A stretch of 54,275 nt of DNA, taken from an uncultured Flavobacteriales bacterium (GTDB taxonomy: Bacteria; Bacteroidota; Bacteroidia; Flavobacteriales; BACL11). Of this stretch, positions 1 to 9,243 are shown one piece after another. The translations under genes were made by a program, and so were the position numbers. Every line of letters begins with the position of its first letter. Position 1 is the stretch's first letter. The stretch is from assembly GCA_913063045.1 (NCBI GenBank), contig CAJXYM010000009.1, positions 1-54,275 on the forward strand, in the 5' to 3' direction. Below the pieces are notes generated by a model. It worked only from the letters and a program-made list of their open reading frames with translations, was not told where the DNA came from and searched no databases.

Positions 1-1079
1 TCAATATCTTCAAAACTTAAACCTAAGTGAAGTGGTAAAGACAGTATATTTTTAGAAAAATATTCAGATTTTGGTAATTTAGCCTCAGAGTAGAAAACTT
101 CATAGTCAGTATTTTGACGATAGTGGACACCTGGAAAGATCTTGTTAGCAGACAAATAATTTATCAGTTCTTCTCTACAATTAACTACTACTTGAAAGAT
201 ATGTCTTGATGTTTGTCCTGACTCATGCTCAATATACTCAACTTTGCCTTTTAAGTTATCTATGTAACGACTTACCAAATCTCTTCTATATTGATTATCC
301 TCATCTAAATACTTTAGTCCAACTATTCCAAGAGCTGCCATTATTGAGTTTCCATGGTATTTGTAGCCTACTTGATCCACGCTATAGTCCCATTTATATG
401 ATCCTTCATTGCTCCTACTAAAAGTATCTTTGTTAATACCGAGCCAGGCAAGCTCCCTTGCTTTCTTGTCATCTTCCGCGTTATTAAAACAAATCATGCC
501 GCCATCAGCAGTTGGCAAGTTTTTGACAGCTTGAAAAGAGAAAACACTTACATCAACATCAAAACCAACATGTTGCCCATTAATCTTACTACCAGCCATA
601 TGGGCAGCATCTAGAATGACTTTTATATTATTATTTTTGGCAATTTGTATAATTTCAATTAGATTTTTAGTATTACCACCCATACCAACAAAAATAATTG
701 CCTTAGTATTTTTATTGATTTTATCTTTGACAGATTGCGGGTCTAGATTAAGGGAATCATCAATATCCGCAAAGCAAGGCTTTAGATTTTCATAAAGAAT
801 TGCTTGATTGGTAGAAACAAAAGTAAATGGTGTAGTTATAACCTCGTCACCATCATCCCAATTATACTTCTCTTTTAATATTTTAACGGCAAGATGCAAG
901 CCAGCTGAAGCTGAGCTTAAGAAATGAGCGTGATTTAAGCTAGTATAAGTTTTCCAATGATCTTCAAACTCAATAGTTTTATAACCCATCCCTGTCCAAC
1001 CAATGTCTAAACATTCTTTAATTTCAGACAAGCATTCTTCAACTCGATATTTTGGCTTTAAAACTTGAATATTTTTCAT
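1..1079 (-). CDS. DegT/DnrJ/EryC1/StrS-family PLP sugar aminotransferase (3' end outside window)
   Basis: The frame is open from an ATG at 1079 to the left edge, about 359 codons, so the C-terminus is missing. It begins MKNIQVLKPKYRVEECL and keeps the family core: a substrate-binding SAGLHLAVKIL segment, a TPFTFVSTNQAI block, DAAHMAG (cofactor-binding Asp), and the PLP lysine at residue 186 in FSFQAVKNLPTADGG. Members of this family transfer an amino group from glutamate to a keto-sugar nucleotide in the cytoplasm. It is the last visible gene of a minus-strand run after rfbA and rfbC, 11 nt behind rfbC, so a dTDP-keto-deoxysugar is a likely substrate (inference). The exact sugar cannot be read from the sequence. 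Confidence 0.88.
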   Translation of the reverse strand, partial: MKNIQVLKPKYRVEECLSEIKECLDIGWTGMGYKTIEFEDHWKTYTSLNHAHFLSSASAGLHLAVKILKEKYNWDDGDEVITTPFTFVSTNQAILYENLKPCFADIDDSLNLDPQSVKDKINKNTKAIIFVGMGGNTKNLIEIIQIAKNNNIKVILDAAHMAGSKINGQHVGFDVDVSVFSFQAVKNLPTADGGMICFNNAEDDKKARELAWLGINKDTFSRSNEGSYKWDYSVDQVGYKYHGNSIMAALGIVGLKYLDEDNQYRRDLVSRYIDNLKGKVEYIEHESGQTSRHIFQVVVNCREELINYLSANKIFPGVHYRQNTDYEVFYSEAKLPKSEYFSKNILSLPLHLGLSFEDI

Positions 1080-1090
1080 ATAATATTTTT

Positions 1091-1645
1091 TTAATTAAAT
1101 TTTTTTTTCATCATATCGAACGAAGGCAATTGGCGGTCTTTTTCTGAAATTTGTAATATTTCATGAGGCATCCCCCAATTAATATTCAGCTGCTCATCAT
1201 CAAAAGAGATACCCATTTCATGTTCAGGTGCATAGTAATTATCAACCTTGTAAGAAAAGGTTGCGCTATCACTCAATACAACAAAACCGTGCGCAAAGCC
1301 ATGTGGTATAAATAACTGATACTTATTTTGTGCTGTTAGCTTTACAGATACATATTGGCCAAAGGTGGTGCTTGATTTACGTATATCAACTGCTACATCC
1401 ATTACGCTTCCCTCAGTGACTCTTACGAGTTTAGCTTGAGTATAAGGAGGCAATTGATAATGAAGACCTCTTAGTACGCCTTTGAAAGATTTGGATTCAT
1501 TGCCCTGTACAAAGTTAACTTTGTGTCCAATCGCCTCTTCAAGCAGATCCTGTCTAAATGTTTCTAAAAAGTAACCCCTGCCATCATCATGCATAGTAGG
1601 CTTAATGAGTATTACATCTGCAATTGACTGAGCAATGAACTTCAA
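1091..1645 (-). CDS. rfbC: dTDP-4-dehydrorhamnose 3,5-epimerase family protein (RmlC/RfbC)
   Basis: This 184-residue protein has the usual RmlC length and a cupin-type sequence. The catalytic histidine region GVLRGLHYQ is present (H62), with the upstream GRGYFLETF block, the sugar-binding [13 protein letters not shown] segment and the YYAPEHE motif. The family epimerises C3 and C5 of dTDP-4-keto-6-deoxyglucose. It overlaps the rfbA stop by 4 nt, so the two are probably translationally coupled. No rfbB or rfbD is visible, and the next gene is an aminotransferase. The product may therefore be an amino-deoxysugar rather than L-rhamnose, and the enzyme could be a 3-epimerase or isomerase variant. 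Confidence 0.93.
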   Translation of the reverse strand: MKFIAQSIADVILIKPTMHDDGRGYFLETFRQDLLEEAIGHKVNFVQGNESKSFKGVLRGLHYQLPPYTQAKLVRVTEGSVMDVAVDIRKSSTTFGQYVSVKLTAQNKYQLFIPHGFAHGFVVLSDSATFSYKVDNYYAPEHEMGISFDDEQLNINWGMPHEILQISEKDRQLPSFDMMKKKFN

Positions 1646-2523
1646 ATTACTTCCTCTGCACGCTTAAGTAAGTATTGACCGTATTGATTCTCAGCTATGG
1701 GCCTGGCTAATTCAATGAGTTGCGCTTTATTAATATAGCCTTTTTCAAAAGCAATCTCTTCGATACAGGCTACTTTTAATCCCTGTCTTCTCTCAATGAT
1801 TTCGATATAGGTTGAGGCCTCTAAAAGGCTCTCAGGAGTTCCTGTATCGAGCCAAGCATATCCTCTTCCCATAAGCTCAACAGTTAGTCGATCTTCACTC
1901 AAAAACATCTGATTGATAGTGGTAATTTCTAACTCACCTCTATCAGATGGTATAACTTCAAAAGCTTTTTTAACCACATCATTAGGGTAGAAGTAAAGAC
2001 CAGTAACTGCATAGTTACTTTGTGGGTTTTTTGGCTTCTCTTCGATACTAAGTCCTTTGCCATTTTTATCAAAATTAACTACCCCATAGCGCTCAGGATC
2101 TTTAACATGATAACCAAATACAGTTGCCATGTTTTTATCTTTAGCATTTGACACAGCGTTAGCCAACATATCAGTTATACCCTGACCATAATAAATGTTG
2201 TCACCTAGTATCAAACAGACATCATCATCATCAATAAAATCTTTGCCTAATATAAAGGCTTGAGCTAATCCGTCAGGAGAGGGTTGAACAACATAGCTAA
2301 ATTTCATACCAATATCTGCCCCACTTCCAAAAAGTTGCTTAAATTTTGGTAAGTCTTCAGGAGTAGAAATAATCAAAACTTCTTGTATGCCAGCCAACAT
2401 TAAAACTGATAGTGGATAATAAATCATTGGTTTGTCATAAATGGGCATTAACTGTTTAGATATAGTCTTAGTAATAGGATACAGCCTTGTACCAGAGCCA
2501 CCTGCCAAGATAATCCCTTTCAT
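1642..2523 (-). CDS. rfbA: Glucose-1-phosphate thymidylyltransferase (RmlA/RfbA)
   Basis: With the chosen ATG at 2523 the protein begins [16 protein letters not shown], the family's nucleotide-binding signature, and is 293 residues, the usual size. Other family marks are [36 protein letters not shown] and VEEKP-like [20 protein letters not shown]. It makes dTDP-glucose from dTTP and glucose-1-phosphate and is allosterically controlled in characterised members. An in-frame ATG at 2547 overlaps the upstream glycosyltransferase stop as ATGAGTAA and would add MSKIQKSV; this coupled start cannot be excluded. A still longer frame from 2607 would sit inside the upstream gene and is unlikely. Confidence 0.95.
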   Translation of the reverse strand: MKGIILAGGSGTRLYPITKTISKQLMPIYDKPMIYYPLSVLMLAGIQEVLIISTPEDLPKFKQLFGSGADIGMKFSYVVQPSPDGLAQAFILGKDFIDDDDVCLILGDNIYYGQGITDMLANAVSNAKDKNMATVFGYHVKDPERYGVVNFDKNGKGLSIEEKPKNPQSNYAVTGLYFYPNDVVKKAFEVIPSDRGELEITTINQMFLSEDRLTVELMGRGYAWLDTGTPESLLEASTYIEIIERRQGLKVACIEEIAFEKGYINKAQLIELARPIAENQYGQYLLKRAEEVI

Positions 2524-2539
2524 TACAGATTTTTGTATT

Positions 2540-3265
2540 TTACTCATTAGTTGTCCAATAGTCTTTAATCCATGGAGATGGCTGAATATGTCGATACCAT
2601 TTTCCACTAAGCCCTATAATTGCTTCTGGCGGGTTGGGCAAACCATGAAATAAAATAACTCGAGCCCCATTGGGTATTGAAGGGGGTAGGAACCAAGATT
2701 TAAACCAGGACGGGCAACATTTATACTTAAAGCTTGGGACCCAGTCATCTGGCCAAAATTCTAATTTACCTAGTTTATCAATTTCTCTTGACAGGTAAGC
2801 CTGTTCATGACGCACTTCATTTTTTACTTGTTCAAAATTTTTCTCAAAGTAGTCCAGTATCTGAGAATATTGTCCAATTTCAAAGCGAAATACTGATGAG
2901 TTTCCCTCTTTTTTCTTTGAGTTTTTCTTGTCATGAGAAATTAAAAAATCTCCAGGTCGATTAAAAAAAACATCCAACTTTCCAACAATAACTACGTCTA
3001 AGTCGAGAAAAAGAGTTTTGCCAGAAAGGCCACCAAAGCCTTTTTTAAATACTGTGAGTTTCCTCCAGCCACGCTCTGGTGAGTCTGATGGAAGCTCTAG
3101 TTCTGGAAGTTTTTGTATCTCTATTTCGGGCCTAATATCTTTACTATCTTCAGTGAAGCAGACAAATCTAAAATCAGCATCCATATTCCGTGAAACCATT
3201 GAGTAAAGCCGATTTACATAATCTGCTGGGAACTTATCACCCCATTTCATACAAATAACATTCAT
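2540..3265 (-). CDS. Putative glycosyltransferase with DxD motif
   Basis: This 241-residue soluble protein begins [21 protein letters not shown] and carries a clear [11 protein letters not shown] segment, a DxD-type metal and sugar-nucleotide site typical of GT-A glycosyltransferases, followed by SVFRFEIG and late [10 protein letters not shown] blocks. The pattern resembles small proteobacterial glycosyltransferases related to GT8 and similar families, although I cannot name a family with certainty. It is the first gene of the minus-strand rfbA-rfbC-aminotransferase run and ends in the ATGAGTAA overlap that could start rfbA. It likely adds a sugar to a lipid-linked glycan on the cytoplasmic side. 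Donor and acceptor are unknown. Confidence 0.75.
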   Translation of the reverse strand: MNVICMKWGDKFPADYVNRLYSMVSRNMDADFRFVCFTEDSKDIRPEIEIQKLPELELPSDSPERGWRKLTVFKKGFGGLSGKTLFLDLDVVIVGKLDVFFNRPGDFLISHDKKNSKKKEGNSSVFRFEIGQYSQILDYFEKNFEQVKNEVRHEQAYLSREIDKLGKLEFWPDDWVPSFKYKCCPSWFKSWFLPPSIPNGARVILFHGLPNPPEAIIGLSGKWYRHIQPSPWIKDYWTTNE

Positions 3266-3735
3266 AACATTATTAGAACTAGTGATTCTGGTTCATAGTA
3301 AGAATTATTAATACTAGAATTCAAATCAAAAGCGCTTAGTAATGTTTTTTTGCTAAAGTTGAGTCTGCTATTCATTTGCTTAAATTAATAATAATATTTT
3401 AATTATAGAGCATCATTAATTAAGAAAAATAAAAAAAGAAAACTATAAGTTTATTTTAAGATAAATTAATTAAAGTATTTAAACTTTAGTTAGGAGTTGA
3501 CTCATCTATTTGAGATAAAGCAACCTAAAGAAAAAACAATTAAATATTTGAAAATAAACTACCACTTAAAATAAGGGTTATTTCAAGTATATTTCTTTGT
3601 GTAACAAAGTTATCTACCTGTTCAAAAAATATTTCGATAATACGTTAAGAGGTAATAAACAATAATTGCACATTAGTAACTAAGTATTCTTCTCAACAGT
3701 ATAATCTTTTGGAAATAACGTTAATAATAAATAGC
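3266..3735. other. Divergent intergenic region between the rfb-like operon and galU
   Basis: This 470-bp AT-rich region separates two divergent transcription units and should contain both promoters. I see no coding frame with recognisable content. No JUMPstart-like element (the conserved leader of many polysaccharide operons) was found on either strand. A TATAAT lies at 3700-3705 on the plus strand, and its complement ATTATA at 3402-3407 could be a minus-strand -10 box without a convincing -35. Confidence 0.6.
3700..3705 (+). promoter_or_regulatory. Candidate -10 box for the galU operon
   Basis: A perfect TATAAT hexamer lies 30 nt before the galU ATG at 3736. No good -35 hexamer is seen at 16-18 nt upstream; the TTGCAC at 3666 is too far. 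If this is the -10 box, transcription would start near 3712. That leaves the alternative TTG codon at 3709 outside or at the very edge of the message and supports the ATG at 3736 as the galU start. Confidence 0.35.
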
Positions 3736-4572
3736 ATGAAAATCAATAAATGTTTATTTCCAGTAGCTGGCTATGGTACTCGCTTCCTTCCTGCTACCAA
3801 AGCTATTCCAAAAGAAATGCTACCTATACTTACAAAGCCACTTATTCAATATGGAGTTGAGGAGGCCATTAGTGCTGAGATTTATAATTTGGCTCTGGTT
3901 ACCAATGTAAATAAAAAAGCTATTAAAAATTATTTTGAGGCACATGCTGAAATTGAAAATAGTATCAAAGGTACCGCTAAAGAAAATTTACTTGATGAGG
4001 TAAATTATATTTCTGAAAGGTGTGATTTTAGCTACATTAATCAAGAGCAGATGTTGGGCTTAGGCCATGCAATTAATACTAGTAAGCCACTTATTGGTAG
4101 TGATGCTTTTGCAGTTATTTTGCCAGATGATTTATGTATTACACAGGGTGACACAGTTCTTATGCAGATGTCCAAGCTACATAATCAATATCCTGATTCT
4201 TGTATAGTTGCAATAGAGGAGGTGCCTTTTGAGGAGGTTTACAAGTATGGCATAATTGATGGAAAATTAATAGCTGGATCAACTGATGTATACCAAGTTA
4301 ATAATATGGTTGAAAAACCAAATAAAGAAGATGCTCCATCTAATTTGGCAATTATTGGTAGGTACATCCTTACTCCAGAAATCTTTTCAGTACTTGAAAA
4401 AACCCAGCCTGATAAAAATGGAGAAATTCAGATTACTGACGCACTTATGACGCTTGCTAAACAAGGTAAAGTAATAGCTTATAAGTTTCAAGGGAAAAGA
4501 TATGATTGTGGAAGTATTAAAGGTTTTTTAGCGGCTACTAATTATCTTGCTAAATGGCATAATTTACTTTAA
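3736..4572 (+). CDS. galU: UTP--glucose-1-phosphate uridylyltransferase (GalU)
   Basis: The 278-residue protein starts MKINKCLFPVAGYGTRFLPA, immediately followed by TKAIPKEMLPI, the GalU signature. LGLGHAI, ILPDDL and VEKPNKEDAPSNLAIIGRY are also present, and GEIQITDA near the C-terminus is typical. It makes UDP-glucose, the substrate of the following ugd gene. The start was set at 3736; a TTG at 3709 would add nine residues not found in the family and lies only a few bases behind a TATAAT. It is the first gene of the long plus-strand polysaccharide block, with 70 nt to ugd. Confidence 0.95.
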   Translation: MKINKCLFPVAGYGTRFLPATKAIPKEMLPILTKPLIQYGVEEAISAEIYNLALVTNVNKKAIKNYFEAHAEIENSIKGTAKENLLDEVNYISERCDFSYINQEQMLGLGHAINTSKPLIGSDAFAVILPDDLCITQGDTVLMQMSKLHNQYPDSCIVAIEEVPFEEVYKYGIIDGKLIAGSTDVYQVNNMVEKPNKEDAPSNLAIIGRYILTPEIFSVLEKTQPDKNGEIQITDALMTLAKQGKVIAYKFQGKRYDCGSIKGFLAATNYLAKWHNLL

Positions 4573-4642
4573 TTCTTTCACACACTTAAATTTTTTAAAT
4601 TTTTGCTCTTAAGCATTATTGGTAATTTATTATGGAGACTAA

Positions 4643-5809
4643 ATGAAAATCGCAATTGCTGGAATAGGTTATGTAGGGTTATCTAACGCGATGCTTTTAT
4701 CTCAAAAAAATGAGGTGGTTGCTCTAGATATTGTGCCCGAGAAAGTAACACAGCTTAATAATAAGATTTCTCCAATTCTAGATAATGATATTGAAGATTT
4801 TTTATTAAATCAAAATCTTAATTTTATTGCAACACTTGATAACTCAGAAGCTTATAAAGGAGCTGATTTTGTCATTATTGCGACACCAACAGATTATGAT
4901 CCAAAAACTAACTACTTTGACACTTCTTCTGTAGAAGCTATTATAAAAGATGTCGTAAAAATTAATCCAAGCGCTATGATGATTATTAAATCTACCGTTC
5001 CAGTTGGCTTTACTAAGAGCGCCAGAAATATTTTTAAAACTAACAATATTATTTTCTCGCCTGAGTTCTTAAGAGAGGGCCGTGCACTTTATGATAATCT
5101 TCATCCATCTCGTATAATCGTTGGTGAAAAGTCTGATAAGGCCAAGCAATTTGCAAATCTTTTACTGGAAGGGGCAGTGAAAAAAAATATTGATGTTTTA
5201 TTTACAGGTTCCACAGAAGCCGAATCAATAAAACTCTTTAGCAATTCTTATCTTGCAATGAGAGTTGCTTACTTTAATGAGTTAGATTCTTATGCTGAGG
5301 CTCATAATCTTAATTCTAAAAAAATTATTGAAGGTGTTGGTTTGGATCCTAGAATTGGTTCTCATTACAATAATCCATCCTTTGGCTATGGAGGTTATTG
5401 CCTTCCAAAAGACACCAAACAACTGAAAGCAAATTATATAGATGTCCCAAATAATCTTATTACTGCTATTGTTGACTCCAACTCAACTAGGAAAGATTTT
5501 ATAGCAGATTCAATAATTAAAAAAAATCCAAAAATTGTTGGTGTATATAGACTTATTATGAAATCTGGTTCTGACAACTTTAGGGCTTCTTCTATTCAGG
5601 GTATTATGAAGCGTATTAAAGTCAAAGGTGTTGAAGTAGTAGTATATGAGCCTGAACTTTTAAAAGATGAATTTTTAAATTCAAAAGTGATTAAGGATTT
5701 AGAGCACTTTAAAAAAATTTGTGATGTAATTATCTCAAATAGAATGGTCCCTGAGCTTGAAAATGTTTTAAAGAAAGTTTATACAAGAGATTTATTTAAT
5801 TCAGACTAA
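4643..5809 (+). CDS. ugd: UDP-glucose 6-dehydrogenase, short form
   Basis: This protein has 388 residues, the length of the E. coli-type enzyme. It has the N-terminal NAD-binding [10 protein letters not shown], the TPTDYD block, [28 protein letters not shown], and the catalytic cysteine in [14 protein letters not shown] near residue 250. It oxidises UDP-glucose to UDP-glucuronate with two NAD+. GalU upstream supplies the substrate, and the UDP-glucuronate 4-epimerase-like gene at 6692 would convert the product to UDP-galacturonate. A second, distantly related UDP-sugar 6-dehydrogenase is encoded at 10293. In that one the sequence fits a UDP-HexNAc enzyme better, so the two are not redundant. 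Confidence 0.95.
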   Translation: MKIAIAGIGYVGLSNAMLLSQKNEVVALDIVPEKVTQLNNKISPILDNDIEDFLLNQNLNFIATLDNSEAYKGADFVIIATPTDYDPKTNYFDTSSVEAIIKDVVKINPSAMMIIKSTVPVGFTKSARNIFKTNNIIFSPEFLREGRALYDNLHPSRIIVGEKSDKAKQFANLLLEGAVKKNIDVLFTGSTEAESIKLFSNSYLAMRVAYFNELDSYAEAHNLNSKKIIEGVGLDPRIGSHYNNPSFGYGGYCLPKDTKQLKANYIDVPNNLITAIVDSNSTRKDFIADSIIKKNPKIVGVYRLIMKSGSDNFRASSIQGIMKRIKVKGVEVVVYEPELLKDEFLNSKVIKDLEHFKKICDVIISNRMVPELENVLKKVYTRDLFNSD

Positions 5810-5834
5810 CTAGGTAAATAAAAATTTTAATTCC

Positions 5835-6695
5835 ATGAAAATATTAGTAACAGGCGGGGCGGGGTTTATTGGCAGTCACTTATGTGAGGAGCTGATTAAA
5901 GATGTTGATAATTATGTAGTATCTTTAGATAATTATTCTTCAGGAAGTGTGGATAACCATATTAAAGGTGTTAAGTATATTCAGGGAGATTCAATTGATA
6001 TTGATGACCTGGTAGATTTTGTTCCCAATATAGTATATCACTTAGGAGAATACTCGAGAGTTGAGCAAAGTTTTGCAGATATTGATATTGTTTGGAAATC
6101 AAATAATAATGGTATTTTTTCAGTTTTAAAATTTTGTTTAAAGAATAAATCAAAGTTAATTTATGCAGGAAGTAGTACTAAGTTTGGTGATGGTGGACTT
6201 GGGAAGTCTCAAAGTCCATATGCATGGATTAAAGCATCAAATACTGAGCTTGTTGAAAACTTTGGAGAATGGTTTGGTCTTTCCTATGCGATTACTTACT
6301 TTTATAATGTTTATGGGGGCAGAGAGATTTCCCATGGTAAATATTCAACATTAATAGCTATCTTTACGGCAAAGTATAAAAAAGGAAGCCCTTTGCCAGT
6401 TGTATCGCCAGGGACTCAGTTAAGAAACTTCACTTATATTGATGATATTATCTCTGGTTTAATTCTTGTTGGTAGAAGTGGATCGGGAGATAATTATGGT
6501 ATTGGTTCTTCAAAAGCCCATTCAATTCTAGAAATTGCTAAACTATTTGGCTCGGAGATTGAAATGTTCCCTGAAAGAAAAGGTAATAGAAATAGTTCAG
6601 CAGTTATATGTGACAAAACAAGAGAACTAGGTTGGAATGAAACAAAAAAAATTGAAGACTATATTAATTCTATAATTAAGAGCTCAAATAAATGA
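5835..6695 (+). CDS. NAD-dependent epimerase/dehydratase (extended SDR), substrate unknown
   Basis: This 286-residue SDR begins MKILVTGGAGFIGSHLCEEL (TGxxGxxG cofactor motif). It has the catalytic serines in YAGSSTKFG and the YxxxK pair in SPYAWIKASN. It is shorter than typical UDP-glucose 4-epimerases, and the usual AAQ/AA block after beta-4 is replaced by HLGEYSRVEQSF, with glutamate-tyrosine where most epimerases have alanines. YNVYGGREISHGKYST and RNFTYIDDIISGL are conserved sugar-nucleotide binding regions. It lies 25 nt after ugd and overlaps the next epimerase by ATGA. A role in nucleotide-sugar epimerisation or dehydration is likely, but the substrate cannot be assigned. Confidence 0.82.
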   Translation: MKILVTGGAGFIGSHLCEELIKDVDNYVVSLDNYSSGSVDNHIKGVKYIQGDSIDIDDLVDFVPNIVYHLGEYSRVEQSFADIDIVWKSNNNGIFSVLKFCLKNKSKLIYAGSSTKFGDGGLGKSQSPYAWIKASNTELVENFGEWFGLSYAITYFYNVYGGREISHGKYSTLIAIFTAKYKKGSPLPVVSPGTQLRNFTYIDDIISGLILVGRSGSGDNYGIGSSKAHSILEIAKLFGSEIEMFPERKGNRNSSAVICDKTRELGWNETKKIEDYINSIIKSSNK

Positions 6696-7711
6696 AAATC
6701 CTCGTTACAGGATCTGCAGGTTTTATAGGTTCAGCACTTTCTATTGAATTGCTTAAGCTAGGAAATAAAGTTGTAGGGGTGGATAATCATAATGATTATT
6801 ATGATCCAGCACTTAAAGAATCTCGTTTAGAGCGTCACCTTGACCATCCAAACTATACTCATTTTCGGATGAATATTGATGATCAAAAATCCATTGAGAT
6901 TCTATTTAAAGATCAGAAATTTGATATTGTAGTTAATCTTGCAGCTCAAGCTGGAGTTCGATATTCAATAGAAAACCCTCATGCCTATATTTCAAGTAAT
7001 TTAGTTGGTTTTGGAAATATCCTAGAAGGATGCAGAAATACTAAGGTTAAACATCTTATATATGCATCATCGAGTTCTGTTTATGGACTTAATACAAAAC
7101 AACCATTTTCAACTAAGGACTGTACAAATCATCCTGTAAGTTTATATGCAGCTACAAAAAAAGCTAATGAGCTAATGGCCCATACTTATTCTCATCTGTA
7201 TCGATTGCCAACAACAGGCTTAAGATTTTTTACAGTTTATGGGCCTTATGATAGGCCAGATATGGCATTACAAAAATTTACTACTGCAATTATATCTGGT
7301 GACCCAATTAAACTATTTAATTATGGAAAGCATAAAAGGGATTTCACTTACATAGATGATATTATTGAAGGAATTATCAGAGTTATTGGCCAGCCAGCAA
7401 CAATAAATGAAAATTGGGATGGTGGTAATCCTGATCCTTCTTCTTCAAGTTCGCCATATAAGCTTTATAACATTGGTAATAATAATCCATTAGAACTAAT
7501 GGATTATATTCAAGTATTAGAGTCAGAGCTTGGTAAGATTGCCAAAAAAGAACTTCTACCAATTCAACCAGGCGATGTTCCTGAAACTTTTGCTAATATT
7601 GATGACTTGACTTTAGATTTCAACTACAAGCCTAGAGTTAAAATAGAAGATGGTATGAAAAACTTTGTGGATTGGTACATAAAGTATTATAAAATCAAAC
7701 TAGATTTTTAA
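6692..7711 (+). CDS. UDP-glucuronate 4-epimerase-like SDR
   Basis: This 339-residue extended SDR begins MKILVTGSAGFIGSALSIEL. It has the family-specific DNHNDYYDPALKESRL, AAQAGVRYSIENPHAY, YASSSSVYG, and YxxxK in SLYAATKKANELMAHTYSHL, followed by LRFFTVYGP and RPDMALQKFT. These are characteristic of UDP-glucuronic acid 4-epimerases (Cap1J/LpsL type), which convert UDP-GlcA to UDP-GalA. Ugd, two genes upstream, would supply UDP-GlcA. Translation probably couples to the previous gene through the ATGA overlap. An RfbB-like dTDP-glucose dehydratase role is less likely from these motifs. Confidence 0.88.
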   Translation: MKILVTGSAGFIGSALSIELLKLGNKVVGVDNHNDYYDPALKESRLERHLDHPNYTHFRMNIDDQKSIEILFKDQKFDIVVNLAAQAGVRYSIENPHAYISSNLVGFGNILEGCRNTKVKHLIYASSSSVYGLNTKQPFSTKDCTNHPVSLYAATKKANELMAHTYSHLYRLPTTGLRFFTVYGPYDRPDMALQKFTTAIISGDPIKLFNYGKHKRDFTYIDDIIEGIIRVIGQPATINENWDGGNPDPSSSSSPYKLYNIGNNNPLELMDYIQVLESELGKIAKKELLPIQPGDVPETFANIDDLTLDFNYKPRVKIEDGMKNFVDWYIKYYKIKLDF

Positions 7712-7726
7712 TGCATTTAATATTAA

Positions 7727-9235
7727 ATGTTATTTAGTTCGCTCGAGTTCATTTTCTTTTTTCTCCCTATCACGCTAATTGGGTTTCACTTAATTGGGAG
7801 GCAGGGATTTAAGCGAACTGCTATTGCCTGGTTGATAGCGGCATCACTATTTTTCTATGGTTGGTGGAACCCTCCATACTTAGTGATTTTATTGATGTCT
7901 GCTGTCTTTAATTATGGGACTGGATCTTTTATAAATAAAGCATCAAAGCAATCTTATAAAAAAACACTTCTAGTCATTGGCATTGTTTTTAATTTAGGAA
8001 TGTTGGGCTATTTTAAATATGCGAACTTCTTTATTTATACTGTAAATGATATTGGTGGAAATAATATTGTTTTGGAGCAAATTATTCTACCTTTAGCAAT
8101 ATCTTTTTTTACATTTCAGCAAATTGCATATCTTGTAGACGTTAGAAATGATAAAGCTGAAGATTATTCTTTTCTTCACTATAGCCTTTTTGTTGTTTTC
8201 TTTCCTCAATTAATTGCTGGTCCAATTGTTCATCACAAAGAAATATTTCCTCAATTTATAAAAGATTCTTTCTTTAAAATAAATTCAAAAAATTTAGCGA
8301 TTGGGTTAACTATTTTTGTAGTGGGCTTATTCAAAAAAGTTGTTTTAGCTGATGGAATATCAATATATGCTACTCCAGTATTTAATGCAGCAGAGCTAGG
8401 GTTAACGTTAACCTTTTTTGAGGCATGGTTTGGAGCTTTAGCATATACATTTCAACTATATTTTGATTTTTCAGGATATTCAGATATGGCAGTTGGCATC
8501 GGTATGATGTTTGGTATTCGCCTCCCAATTAATTTTAATTCTCCTTATAAGTCTCTATCAATTATTGATTTTTGGAGAAGGTGGCACATTACTTTGTCTC
8601 GTTTTTTAAAATATTATTTGTATATTCCTCTCGGTGGAAGTAAAAAAGGGAAGACTCGTCGATATGTTAATTTAATGATAACTATGCTTTTGGGTGGCTT
8701 ATGGCATGGGGCAGGCTGGACATTTATATTGTGGGGAGGACTGCATGGCTTTTATTTAATAATTAATCATGGATGGAGATCAATTTTTAAGAGCAAGACA
8801 CAAAGTAAATTTATTTCAACCTTCTCTTGGTTCATCACTTTTCTTGCAATAGTTATCGCATGGGTCCCTTTCAGGGCAGAAACTATTGAAGGTGCTAAGA
8901 GAATGTTAAGTGGAATGATTGGACAGAATGGTATTTCACTTCCTAGACAATTGAAGCCTTTAGGAGCTTATATTGAAAATAATATTTTGGGTACACAAGT
9001 ATTATTCAATGATTTAGGTACATTTGGATCAAATAAAGGCCTAGTTTTTCTTGCTATATTATTTTTTATAGTTTTGATTCCAAAAAGAATCTCTTATTTT
9101 TCTCAGTATGAGATATTGCTGGAGAAAATAAAATTAGGAGCAAGTCATGCTTTTATTTCGGCTTTATATTTTTATATTGCAATTATTTTTATTTATTTCG
9201 GCTTTAAGACTGAATTTTTGTATTTTCAATTTTAA
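7727..9235 (+). CDS. MBOAT-family O-acyltransferase (AlgI/DltB-like)
   Basis: This 502-residue polytopic membrane protein begins MLFSSLEFIFFFLPITLIGF and contains many hydrophobic helices. The MBOAT hallmarks are here: YFDFSGYSDMAVGIGMMFGI, INFNSPYKSLSIIDFWRRWH, and the catalytic histidine in LLGGLWHGAGWTFILWGGLH. The family moves an acyl group, usually acetyl, across the inner membrane for attachment to extracellular polysaccharide, as AlgI does for alginate. It precedes, by 8 nt, a membrane-anchored SGNH-like protein that would be the natural acyl-accepting or transferring partner. It probably O-acetylates the polymer made by this locus. Confidence 0.92.
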   Translation: MLFSSLEFIFFFLPITLIGFHLIGRQGFKRTAIAWLIAASLFFYGWWNPPYLVILLMSAVFNYGTGSFINKASKQSYKKTLLVIGIVFNLGMLGYFKYANFFIYTVNDIGGNNIVLEQIILPLAISFFTFQQIAYLVDVRNDKAEDYSFLHYSLFVVFFPQLIAGPIVHHKEIFPQFIKDSFFKINSKNLAIGLTIFVVGLFKKVVLADGISIYATPVFNAAELGLTLTFFEAWFGALAYTFQLYFDFSGYSDMAVGIGMMFGIRLPINFNSPYKSLSIIDFWRRWHITLSRFLKYYLYIPLGGSKKGKTRRYVNLMITMLLGGLWHGAGWTFILWGGLHGFYLIINHGWRSIFKSKTQSKFISTFSWFITFLAIVIAWVPFRAETIEGAKRMLSGMIGQNGISLPRQLKPLGAYIENNILGTQVLFNDLGTFGSNKGLVFLAILFFIVLIPKRISYFSQYEILLEKIKLGASHAFISALYFYIAIIFIYFGFKTEFLYFQF

Positions 9236-9243
9236 AAAGATAT

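Noticed and set aside
2524-2607. Longer rfbA start at 2607
   Set aside because: The extra residues lie inside the upstream glycosyltransferase gene in another frame and have no counterpart before the conserved KGIILAGG.
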